7,517 bases of DNA, from assembly GCA_028694715.1 (NCBI GenBank), contig JAQVKJ010000056.1:1-7517 (forward strand), read 5' to 3'. The translations under genes and the position numbers were made by a program. Shown one piece after another: positions 1 through 7,261 of this stretch. The number at the start of each line of letters is the position of its first letter. Within the stretch, counting starts at the first letter, position 1. The stretch is from Weeksellaceae bacterium. GTDB taxonomy: Bacteria; Bacteroidota; Bacteroidia; Flavobacteriales; Weeksellaceae. The notes below the pieces were generated by a model. It saw nothing but the letters and a program-made list of their open reading frames with translations. It was not told the origin of the DNA and did not search any database.

Positions 1-1059
1 ATCGGCAAATCGACACTGATGCTGCAGGTGGCCTTGCAACTGCCCGACATCAAAACCGTTTATGTGTCGGGTGAAGAAAGCAACTCACAAATCAAACTCA
101 GGGCAGAAAGAATCGGAATCCGCTCAGACAATTGTTTTATACTCACCGAAACCCAAACCGGAAAAATCTTTAAACAACTCAGCCAACTTGCACCACAATT
201 GGTGGTGATAGATTCCATACAGACGCTGCACACAGATTTCGTAGAATCTTCGCCCGGTAGCATTTCACAGATAAGAGAAACCGCAGCCGAGCTGATTCGC
301 TATGCCAAGGAAACCAATGTGGCGGTTGTGATGATTGGTCATATCACCAAGGAAGGAGTGATAGCAGGCCCCAAAATATTGGAACACATGGTGGATGTCG
401 TTTTGCAATTTGAAGGCGACAGAAACCATATCTTCCGCCTGCTAAGGGCCCAAAAAAATCGCTTTGGCTCTACTTCAGAACTCGGCATATACGAAATGCA
501 GGGAAGCGGACTTAGGGAGGTCAAAAATCCATCTGAAATCCTGATTTCAAAACGAGATGAACCACTGAGCGGAAACGCAATTGCCGCTACACTTGAAGGC
601 ATCCGCCCGATGCTGATAGAAATTCAAGCATTGGTCAGTTCGGCGGTGTACGGTACCCCTCAACGCTCGGCCACAGGCTTTGACCTCAAAAGACTGAACA
701 TGCTTTTGGCGGTGCTCGAAAAAAGAGCGAGCTTTCAGTTGGGTGCCAAAGATGTTTTTCTGAACATCACCGGCGGCATCAGGGTGGACGACCCCGCGAT
801 TGACTTGGCGGTGATTTCGGCCATCCTCTCTTCCAGCATGGACATACCACTGCCCGACAATTGCTGCTTTGCAGGAGAAGTGGGATTGAGCGGTGAAATA
901 AGAGCGGTGAACAGGATTGAACAAAGAATTTTAGAAGCCGAAAAACTCGGCTTCGATGTGGTTTTTATTTCAAAATACAATAAAATCAAAACTTCGGATT
1001 ACAAAATCAAGATACAAACCATCTCAAAGGTAAACGATTTGGTGCGCATTCTTTTTTGA
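1..1059 (+). CDS. radA: DNA repair protein RadA (Sms), 5'-truncated by window edge
   Basis: RadA is a RecA-like ATPase that drives branch migration of recombination intermediates during DNA repair and acts in the cytoplasm. The frame is open from base 1, and the first residues IGKST are the end of the Walker A loop, so about 100 N-terminal residues are missing (the C4 zinc finger and start of the ATPase); full-length RadA is about 455 residues and 352 are visible. Visible landmarks are SGEES, the Walker B strand LVVIDS (about residues 67-72), the GHITKEG and AGPKILEHMVD segments, and the RadA signature KNRFG at residues 152-156 (bases 454-468). The C-terminal part is the Lon-protease-like domain, with GGIRVDDPAIDLAV and GEVGLSGEIRAV. 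In this family that domain is structural and not proteolytic. The stop is TGA at 1057-1059. No terminator is seen behind it, so read-through into the dodecin gene is possible. Identification is firm. Confidence 0.97.
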   Translation: MGKSTLMLQVALQLPDIKTVYVSGEESNSQIKLRAERIGIRSDNCFILTETQTGKIFKQLSQLAPQLVVIDSIQTLHTDFVESSPGSISQIRETAAELIRYAKETNVAVVMIGHITKEGVIAGPKILEHMVDVVLQFEGDRNHIFRLLRAQKNRFGSTSELGIYEMQGSGLREVKNPSEILISKRDEPLSGNAIAATLEGIRPMLIEIQALVSSAVYGTPQRSATGFDLKRLNMLLAVLEKRASFQLGAKDVFLNITGGIRVDDPAIDLAVISAILSSSMDIPLPDNCCFAGEVGLSGEIRAVNRIEQRILEAEKLGFDVVFISKYNKIKTSDYKIKIQTISKVNDLVRILF

Positions 1060-1115
1060 CGACTTTTTTGTAAATTGTGCTTTCAAACCATTTATTCATT
1101 CTAAAATCAATTGAT

Positions 1116-1316
1116 ATGTCAGTTTTAAAAGTATTGGAAATCATGGCGAGCTCAGAAAATAGCTGGGAAGAAGCCACACAGAATGCGATTGCAAAAGTAT
1201 CGCAAACCGTCAAAGGAATCAAATCTGCTTGGGTAAAAGACCAGAGCGTGATAGTAAAAGACGGAAAAGTTGCCGAATACCGGGTATCGTTGAAAGTCAG
1301 TTTTCAAGTAGAGTAA
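1116..1316 (+). CDS. dodecin family flavin-binding protein
   Basis: Dodecins are small proteins that assemble into hollow dodecamers and store or buffer flavins (FMN, riboflavin or lumichrome) in the cytoplasm. The product is 66 residues, the usual family length. It shows the expected order: a first strand (SVLKVLEIMASS), one helix (about residues 16-33, starting SWEEATQNA), then two strands ending in YRVSLKVSF. ATG 1116 was chosen because the family begins at this residue; an in-frame GTG at 1077 would add 13 unrelated residues. Alignment by eye with the archaeal protein puts Ser37 where the flavin-stacking Trp lies and Arg56 where a ligand-contacting Gln lies. Trp39 is two residues away. 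Many bacterial dodecins also lack that Trp, so ligand preference is uncertain. The gene sits 56 nt after radA with no clear promoter of its own and ends just before a strong terminator. Confidence 0.93.
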   Translation: MSVLKVLEIMASSENSWEEATQNAIAKVSQTVKGIKSAWVKDQSVIVKDGKVAEYRVSLKVSFQVE

Positions 1317-1337
1317 ACAAAAACGGTTCAAAAACCG

Positions 1338-1369
1338 AAAAGACGCCCAAATGAATTTGGGCGTCTTTT
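1338..1369 (+). terminator. intrinsic terminator after dodecin gene
   Basis: A perfect 14-bp stem (1338-1351 pairing with 1356-1369) with a TGAA loop starts 21 nt after the dodecin stop codon. Its core is GACGCCC/GGGCGTC and the 3' arm runs into TTTTT on the plus strand, so it should terminate the radA-dodecin transcript. A smaller 5-bp hairpin (CGGTT/AACCG, 1324-1337) sits directly before it. It separates the dodecin gene from the thioesterase gene, which begins only 27 nt further on. Confidence 0.9.
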
Positions 1370-1396
1370 TGAATAAAGTATGAATTAAAATAATTG

Positions 1397-1795
1397 ATGA
1401 TGAGATTTCATACCAGAAAATGGGTCAAACCACAAGACCTGAATGCCAACAAAACCCTCTTTGGCGGGGCACTGCTTGCCTGGATAGACGAAGAAGCCGC
1501 ACTGTACACCATCATCCAACTCGAAAATAAAAATGTGGTCACCAAATTCATGTCCGAAATCAATTTCATGAGCTCGGCCAGAGAAGGCGATATCGTGGAA
1601 ATCGGCATGGTCGTCGTTGAGTTCGGCCGTTCTTCATTGGTCCTCAAATGCGAAGCCCGAAACAAAATGACCCGCGAAACCATCCTTACCGTGGACCGGA
1701 TTGTGATGGTCAACTTGGACGAAAATGGACGACCCAAGGCGCACGGAAAAAGCGAGATTGAGTTTGTGAAAGACAGACTCCAAAAGGAAGATTGA
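1397..1795 (+). CDS. acyl-CoA thioesterase, hotdog fold (YciA/BACH-like)
   Basis: The predicted enzyme hydrolyses acyl-CoA thioesters to free acid and CoA in the cytoplasm. The 132-residue product is a single hotdog domain. It has the family signature around the central helix, NKTLFGGALLAWIDEEAA, with Asn18 and Asp31 as the likely active-site residues by analogy with YciA and ACOT7. The second conserved block is VVTKFMSEINFMSSAREGDIVEIG, followed by the strand SSLVLKCEARN and the late strand VDRIVMVNLDENGRP. Two tandem ATG codons (1397 and 1400) and a TTG at 1394 could start it; ATG 1397 is preferred and the difference is one residue. No Shine-Dalgarno sequence is present; the leader is A-rich, as usual in Bacteroidota. 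No promoter was recognised between the upstream terminator and the start. The substrate cannot be read from sequence. No good plus-strand terminator follows. Confidence 0.9.
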   Translation: MMRFHTRKWVKPQDLNANKTLFGGALLAWIDEEAALYTIIQLENKNVVTKFMSEINFMSSAREGDIVEIGMVVVEFGRSSLVLKCEARNKMTRETILTVDRIVMVNLDENGRPKAHGKSEIEFVKDRLQKED

Positions 1796-1805
1796 CAGTG
1801 AACAA

Positions 1806-1907
1806 CTATCGGCGACAACCACCGCCACAGCAGTTCAACAAATCCTTGAACCGACTCTCTTCTTTGCGTTCAGCATTGTTCCTATCATAAGAAATCAAGG
1901 GATTCAT
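1806..1907 (-). CDS. possible 33-residue small protein with cysteine-rich end
   Basis: An ATG-started frame of 33 codons fills most of the 174-nt gap between the two converging genes. It begins MNPLISYDRNNAERKEESRF, is highly charged in the middle and ends LLNCCGGGCRR before TAG. The coding strand is purine-rich, as in the neighbouring real genes. The start lies just behind the terminator of the large minus-strand gene. A TATTTTTG box (1919-1926) that matches the Bacteroidota -7 consensus overlaps that terminator, but no -33 TTTG lies 18-21 nt further up, and no ribosome-binding signal is seen. I recognise no family. It may equally be chance; only conservation in related genomes would decide. 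Confidence 0.25.
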   Translation of the reverse strand: MNPLISYDRNNAERKEESRFKDLLNCCGGGCRR

Positions 1908-1922
1908 TCTATAGTGGCCAAA

Positions 1923-1963
1923 AATAAAGCGGGGACACAATCTAAGCCGATCCCCGCTTTATT
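1923..1963 (-). terminator. intrinsic terminator of the large secreted-protein gene
   Basis: A perfect 13-bp stem, AATAAAGCGGGGA (1923-1935) with TCCCCGCTTTATT (1951-1963), encloses a 15-nt loop. On the minus strand it starts 6 nt after the TAA stop of the large gene, and its 3' arm runs into TTTATTTTT, a proper U-tract. On the plus strand the arm is followed by ATTCCCC-type sequence with few T residues. It therefore serves mainly the minus-strand gene, though the stem might also help stop plus-strand transcripts from the thioesterase. Confidence 0.87.
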
Positions 1964-1969
1964 CCCCAG

Positions 1970-4900
1970 TTAAGTTTGTTGATTTGGGTTGGTCCAATGA
2001 TTTACAAACTTACTGGTTACAAACTCTCCGGTTTCAGTTTTGACGGTAACCACCACAATTTGATGGTCAAAGAGATTCACATCTATGCGGTGTTCATTCG
2101 CATGGATGCCTGTCTTTTTATAAACCGAACGACTGTTTAGGTTGAAGAGCTCTATCTCGGTTATCTTGTCTATGGTAGAAATGATAACCATTTGGTTGTT
2201 TTGTTTGCTGAACAAAATCTGATTGGAGGCGTTGACGGCCACGCCTGTGCTGATCGATGGTCTGTAAACGACCACAAAACGATCGTTGAATTCGCCGGCT
2301 CTGGTCAGAAACTTATAGGGTTTGTCGGTAATTTTTACGGTCTTGTTCAGCAACTTGTCAATCAGGTAAATGTTCTGTGACGCTGCAAAGATGCCGTCTG
2401 AATTATAAACTTCGATGATATAAGTTCCGGCTTCAAAAGATTTATAACCCAAAGGAACCTGATCTTCAATTCTGAAAGGCGCCCTGCCCTGGATATTCAG
2501 CTTTTTGGTGTCCAATATACTGTATAAACCGTTTGAACCACCGGAGCCTTCTGTGTCATCGGCCGAAAATTCATCGGTTCCTCCGTCAAAATAAACAACC
2601 GCCATCATTGTCTGAATACCCGACGGAGATGTCAGAGTCAGCCAGTAACGGTTGTATTGGTTGTCAAAACCGGCAGGTTTTCCAAAAAAGTCTATACTTC
2701 CAGCCGTTGTCCGATATGCATTTGTGAAATTCAGTGTGCCGGTTATTGCCTCAATCATAAACCCGGTTCCTGTTTTTACATTTCGGTCAGGCACCTTATT
2801 GCAGCCTGAACCATACTCAGTACATTGAGCCGCAGTTCCGGTATTGGATACTGCATTGTATTTTGCATAATGATCACCTTCGTAACCAGATCCCTGCTGT
2901 TCATGAAGCGTATTGCCGGTGTTGTCCCAGAAATAGAAAGTAGATCCTATTTTGGTATTGTTGTTATCATACAATGCCTTGATGTCCAAATTGGACGGAT
3001 AAGGATTTCCCAGCAGATTAAATTTATTCCCGCTTGTGTTCAGTGTATAATTCAGCGGGCCGTTAAAAGGTACGCCCATCAGCTCGCCCGAAACGGTGGT
3101 TTCGCCACTGCCCGGTGATTCTTTGACCGCATAAGCCAAACCTGAAACATAAGGCCCAACGGTTTCGTCAAAATAATCGGTGGCTGTATTGTATTGCTGA
3201 ACGCTTGTAGGATTGGGCGTGTAAATGCTCGTTTTCATGTTCCTGCCCGAAACCACAGGTGCACTCACAAAATTGTACTGTTTGCGCTCAGCAGAAAAAT
3301 TGAAATCTTTTTCAACCGTGATTTCACCCGAGTTGACAGCCGCATCATTGATTTGAATGAGATTGCCGTCGTGTTTGACCACAAAGTGCTCCAAAGCGGC
3401 TTGATTATCTATAAAATCATTTACCGTCAATGATGCGTCGCCTTTGATTACTAAATGTCCACCGTCTTTGACCATCAGATTTTTTGCAAAACCATCTGTG
3501 GCTGAATTGAGGTTGACCGTTTTCTTAACTATCACACAATTGTCTAAAGTGGGTACGGGTACAGCCGGCTTCCACTGATTGGTTGCCGCCCAGTCGGTGT
3601 TTGAACCAGCAGGATTCCAAACTTTGGTGTTATTGGTGATTTCTATATCCGCACTTGCATCGCAACCATTGCTCAGGGTAGCTGTGGCGCTCAATATCCA
3701 TGATTCATAACTTTCCAACTGACTCTCATTCGGTTTGATGCAAACTTCAGATGTTTCACCGGAATAAGGTGTGGTACAATCTGCATCATAAATATCTATG
3801 TCTGCTCCTGACCACGAAAAGTCACTGTCAAGCGGTTTGTCGCCGTACAATCTGATATTGTCAAGTGCTGCTATATTATATACCCAGCCACTTCCTCCCT
3901 GTGAGTAATTTGTAAATCTGATTTTCAGATTGTTCATACCGTCATAGGCAGACAGGTCGTATTCCTTTTTGACAAATCTTCCCGGATTGCCCTGAGTAGA
4001 AGTAAATCGCTCAAGGGTCGTCCAATTTGCACCATTGTTTGTTGAAATTTCCACATCAAAATATTCTGATGCCGGATTATTGCCGATATAGGATTGATAA
4101 TACAACAGAAATTCCAGTTTCAGGCCTTCGATTTCTGTGGCATCGACAGGATTGGTCAGTACAAGCTGTTTGGTTAGCGGTACATTTTGTGCCAAATCTG
4201 TGATAGATGCTGCAAAATTCCCATTGTTGTAACCCGATGACATGGCAGGCCTTAATACGAAATAAGGAGGTTTGGTTACCTGATACGGATTGGTACGGTT
4301 GATCCAGTTACCATCTGTGTATCCTGCGGTACCGGCATTTGAGAATACACCCAGACCGCTGTTGAATTTCTCGTCTATGAGCGAAACCTCTTCATAATCG
4401 CCCGAAGATGTGATGCTGATAGAAGCTTCATCTCCACAAATATCCGGGCTCGAGGTATCAATACTTATGGTTGGTATCGGATCTACCCTGGCGATGACCG
4501 GAGTTCTTGCCACAGATTCGCAACTGCCGTTGTGTGCCGTTACCCAATACACATGGGTGCCAACGGACAAGCCGGTAATGTTAAAAATTCCGGTACTGTT
4601 TGTTTGTAAGGAGCCACCACCAAATTCTGTATTGTACAGATTATAGGTAGCACCCGGCGGTCCTTGAGCCGAAATGGTCACATCGCCCGGGCCGCATCTG
4701 TGACCGTGTTCCGGCTCAATATTAACGGCCGTGATTTTGGCCGGACAATCCTGAATCACTGTGAATGTATAATCTTCGGCTTCACCATATTCAAAGGCTA
4801 TACCATCAGCTAAGATTGTCCCATTTACAAGATATAAACCGGCATAATAGGAGTAAAAATCTTCACAGGCATTGAAATCATAGTTCCAATCTTGAATCGA

Positions 4901-7054
4901 GCCCATAAGTACTCCAGTATCATAATTATAAAAATCAATCCATCTATTGTAAACCCTGATTCTGATACGGTAATCTCCCGGTGCCTGGTTTTGCGGAATC
5001 ACAAAACCGAACAAGGCTGCATTGGTGGCGACCTCTTCGGTATCATATACCAGTTCGGTGGCTTCTTCAAAAACCCCGTTTTTGTTCCAGTCCACCCAAG
5101 CTTTGAAACGGCCTCTCCAAGGGTTTAGTTGGGCATGCACATTGATTCCCTGACCCTGTGCCTGTGTGGGTTTGTTGGCGCCTGCCCATAAATTTGAGAA
5201 ATTCTGGTAGCCGTTGGCATAGCCGTTATTCAAATTAACCACATCTGTCGGATTCAAAGTACCGAGAAAACGGGTGTCTCGGATATATAATTCATTTACA
5301 GGATTGGTAAGTGTTTGAACCTGACAGTATTCAGGATTGTTGGGGTCTGTGTGATAGGTGATTTTTAGATAGGGACGATCATTTCCATTTGTATGATTTC
5401 GAGCTGCATAAAAATTATTAATGTTATATGTATCAACAGGCACGACAGCCAAGTTAATGTATCGACCGTTATTATTAAATTGTGATTGTAGATAATTGAT
5501 TCCATTAGGGTAAGTAAAAGGGCTTCTGTTCCAGCCTCCACTTAGATCGCCAATAAATTTAGGGTCAGAATATAATGTTGTTGCACTATTGTAAAGATTA
5601 GGCCCGAAAGTATTTACCGGGTTTGCTGAATTTGCCCACGCCCAATGATTTTGAGGATGCGGATCCCCCCCATAACCCCAAATATTAACATAACCTTCAA
5701 CATAAGTAAAGATTGCATTAGTAGGTATTGAAGTAGCGTTAAATCTTATATGGTACTGAAGCCACCGATGATTAATAATATTTCCAACCAATCCGAAGTA
5801 ACCCACAGTTACGTTTTCATTTCCATTGTCGTACACACTTATTGACCACCTATTTATATTATCTGGCGTTGCATTCACCGTCGGATCCACCATCACCGGA
5901 AACACTCTTTCACTGCTGAGCAGCCATTCTGTTTTCACTTTGGTTAAAACAGTCAGCGTATTTCCAATCAGTCTGGTTTCATAAATCGTATTATTTTCTT
6001 TAGACAAAAACAAAGTTTCTTTAGCGTCTTTTGAAACAGGATTTGAATACAAATAAACAGACTGACCCAATGTATTTTTAATCACTATACCTTTATCAGT
6101 TACTTCATGTGTCCAGCCAATCGGCAAGACCACATCTTCAGAAAAAACCAGATAGGTTGCATTTTCAGGAATATTTCCCAATGCAGCTTGGTTTGGAATA
6201 ATATAATTCAGTTCTCTTTTTCCGGTCAGCATGGTGAATTCCACATCTATGTTGCCATAGATATTCCGGTAATATGCTTTGTCGCCTTCAATCTGTATCG
6301 GTGTATTGGCAGAATTGATCAATCCGTAAGGCTGTCCGTTGACTTCCCAAAACATTTTTGTATTCAGAAATTCTCGCAGTTCACCATCGTCGGTTTTGTT
6401 TTTGAGACCGGTATGTGAAGTGGCTCCGAAATAAGACTGAAACAGATTGGTCGCGTTGACAAAAGGATAAGTCTGATCAAAATTTTGGGTAATCTTATGG
6501 TCGATATCCAAAAACTGTCCGTTTTTCTGATAATGAATTGGTCCGGCACCGATCAAAGCAGTAAAGCTGCCGTCTTCATTTTGATAGGTTTTTGAATACA
6601 AATCTCTTTTGGATACATCCTCTCTTTTTCCTTTTACAGATTCAAAGGGTGATTGGTTCTGATTTTCTGTGACAACGGCACCGTTGTTGTCCGGACTTCC
6701 TCCTTTTGCTTCAGAAGATTCAATTCTTCTTTCTATAGGTTTCCCCTGATTGAGGCCATCATTGCGTGAGGACTGATTTTGTTTCTCGGCTTTCAACCTT
6801 TCAAGGGTTTTATTGTCGTAATTCAGTTTTCTTTGAATCAATTCGTCTGAATTGATTTTCTTGGGAGAAGTTGAATTGTCCGTTTTGTTAATCTGTACAG
6901 ATTGACTTTTCTTGACTGCAGCAGTCTTTGTTTCACGGTTTTGGCCAAACAGAACTCCTGTGCCAAGAACAAGCAGCAGAGGAAGTACGATAAAATTTCG
7001 CAGATACCTCGGAGACTCCGTCTCTTTGGTAAAAAGAGTAGATAATGATTTCAT
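1970..7054 (-). CDS. large modular secreted protein with T9SS C-terminal sorting domain
   Basis: The 1694-residue product is predicted to cross the inner membrane by Sec and the outer membrane by the type IX system, ending secreted or anchored on the cell surface. Modules in order (approximate residues): signal peptide 1-37 (hydrophobic FIVLPLLLVLGTGVLFG, cleavage before QN); charged, Asn/Gln/Lys-rich linker 38-150; module like the N-terminal part of Rhs/WapA proteins 150-393, ending FPVMVDPTV; DNRLRE-like beta-sandwich 395-572, ending RPYLKITYHT; GEVED domain 582-768 with VDWNKNGVFEEATELVYD and GEAEDYTF; Ig-like domain 769-869 with a probable Cys pair; jelly-roll 891-1072 inside a second Ig-like domain; beta-rich region 1146-1600 with NLLGNPYPSNLD; sorting domain 1610-1685, closest to type C. 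ATG 7054 is preferred over ATG 7123 because a consensus promoter lies between them and the signal peptide then has a normal shape. No enzymatic motif was recognised, so adhesion or surface-structure roles are only inference. Confidence 0.93.
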   Translation of the reverse strand: MKSLSTLFTKETESPRYLRNFIVLPLLLVLGTGVLFGQNRETKTAAVKKSQSVQINKTDNSTSPKKINSDELIQRKLNYDNKTLERLKAEKQNQSSRNDGLNQGKPIERRIESSEAKGGSPDNNGAVVTENQNQSPFESVKGKREDVSKRDLYSKTYQNEDGSFTALIGAGPIHYQKNGQFLDIDHKITQNFDQTYPFVNATNLFQSYFGATSHTGLKNKTDDGELREFLNTKMFWEVNGQPYGLINSANTPIQIEGDKAYYRNIYGNIDVEFTMLTGKRELNYIIPNQAALGNIPENATYLVFSEDVVLPIGWTHEVTDKGIVIKNTLGQSVYLYSNPVSKDAKETLFLSKENNTIYETRLIGNTLTVLTKVKTEWLLSSERVFPVMVDPTVNATPDNINRWSISVYDNGNENVTVGYFGLVGNIINHRWLQYHIRFNATSIPTNAIFTYVEGYVNIWGYGGDPHPQNHWAWANSANPVNTFGPNLYNSATTLYSDPKFIGDLSGGWNRSPFTYPNGINYLQSQFNNNGRYINLAVVPVDTYNINNFYAARNHTNGNDRPYLKITYHTDPNNPEYCQVQTLTNPVNELYIRDTRFLGTLNPTDVVNLNNGYANGYQNFSNLWAGANKPTQAQGQGINVHAQLNPWRGRFKAWVDWNKNGVFEEATELVYDTEEVATNAALFGFVIPQNQAPGDYRIRIRVYNRWIDFYNYDTGVLMGSIQDWNYDFNACEDFYSYYAGLYLVNGTILADGIAFEYGEAEDYTFTVIQDCPAKITAVNIEPEHGHRCGPGDVTISAQGPPGATYNLYNTEFGGGSLQTNSTGIFNITGLSVGTHVYWVTAHNGSCESVARTPVIARVDPIPTISIDTSSPDICGDEASISITSSGDYEEVSLIDEKFNSGLGVFSNAGTAGYTDGNWINRTNPYQVTKPPYFVLRPAMSSGYNNGNFAASITDLAQNVPLTKQLVLTNPVDATEIEGLKLEFLLYYQSYIGNNPASEYFDVEISTNNGANWTTLERFTSTQGNPGRFVKKEYDLSAYDGMNNLKIRFTNYSQGGSGWVYNIAALDNIRLYGDKPLDSDFSWSGADIDIYDADCTTPYSGETSEVCIKPNESQLESYESWILSATATLSNGCDASADIEITNNTKVWNPAGSNTDWAATNQWKPAVPVPTLDNCVIVKKTVNLNSATDGFAKNLMVKDGGHLVIKGDASLTVNDFIDNQAALEHFVVKHDGNLIQINDAAVNSGEITVEKDFNFSAERKQYNFVSAPVVSGRNMKTSIYTPNPTSVQQYNTATDYFDETVGPYVSGLAYAVKESPGSGETTVSGELMGVPFNGPLNYTLNTSGNKFNLLGNPYPSNLDIKALYDNNNTKIGSTFYFWDNTGNTLHEQQGSGYEGDHYAKYNAVSNTGTAAQCTEYGSGCNKVPDRNVKTGTGFMIEAITGTLNFTNAYRTTAGSIDFFGKPAGFDNQYNRYWLTLTSPSGIQTMMAVVYFDGGTDEFSADDTEGSGGSNGLYSILDTKKLNIQGRAPFRIEDQVPLGYKSFEAGTYIIEVYNSDGIFAASQNIYLIDKLLNKTVKITDKPYKFLTRAGEFNDRFVVVYRPSISTGVAVNASNQILFSKQNNQMVIISTIDKITEIELFNLNSRSVYKKTGIHANEHRIDVNLFDHQIVVVTVKTETGEFVTSKFVNHWTNPNQQT

Positions 7055-7074
7055 TTTCAGCTTAGATTGGATTA

Positions 7075-7105
7075 CAAAAATAGAAATAAATTTGACCAAT
7101 ACAAA
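7075..7105 (-). promoter_or_regulatory. Bacteroidota primary-sigma promoter for the large secreted-protein gene
   Basis: Read on the minus strand, TTTG (7105-7102) is followed by exactly 19 nt and then TATTTTTG (7082-7075). This is a full match to the Bacteroidota consensus TTTG-N19-21-TAnnTTTG used by the major sigma factor. The -7 box ends 20 nt before ATG 7054, leaving a short leader. The promoter lies inside the longer reading frame that begins at ATG 7123, which argues against that upstream start. An A/T-rich tract, including eight T on the plus strand, lies directly upstream. Confidence 0.82.
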
Positions 7106-7261
7106 TTTTTTTTGAATGCTCATTGCTGAGTGTAAGGGTTTTGCCCTGTTAAACTCTTTTCACACGAGGCTTTTGCGAATGCTTGGAATTCAATAAATCG
7201 TTTGATTTTGAGGCATTTGTATCCGAAAGTGGAGACAACGGATGACCGAGGCGCTCAATTC

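Noticed and set aside
1051..1078. Direct repeat CTTTTTTG (1051-1058 and 1063-1070) followed by TAAATTGT, resembling a promoter for the dodecin gene.
   Set aside because: The spacing between the TTTG and the TA box is 12 nt, not 19-21, and the TAnnTTTG match is only partial. It is probably just T-rich sequence at the radA end.
1368..1398. TTTG at 1368-1371 followed 19 nt later by TAATTGAT, a candidate thioesterase promoter.
   Set aside because: The -7 box matches poorly and would overlap the start codon, leaving no room for a leader.
1798..1890. Plus-strand GTG frame of 30 codons right after the thioesterase stop.
   Set aside because: It is rich in Gln, Pro, Arg and Ser, has no ATG or leader signal, and lies opposite the more protein-like minus-strand frame. 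It is most likely chance.
1970..7054. The giant protein as a polymorphic toxin or CDI-type effector with an adjacent immunity gene.
   Set aside because: No toxin domain or YD repeats are visible, the C-terminus is a secretion signal rather than a toxin tip, and the downstream gap holds only a doubtful 33-codon frame.
2192..7115. Several plus-strand frames of 60-100 codons within the giant gene.
   Set aside because: They are antisense to strong, domain-bearing coding sequence and show no family features.
7134..7146. Small hairpin (AGGG/CCCT) between the glycosyltransferase and the giant gene as a terminator.
   Set aside because: It has only four base pairs and no U-tract on the minus strand.
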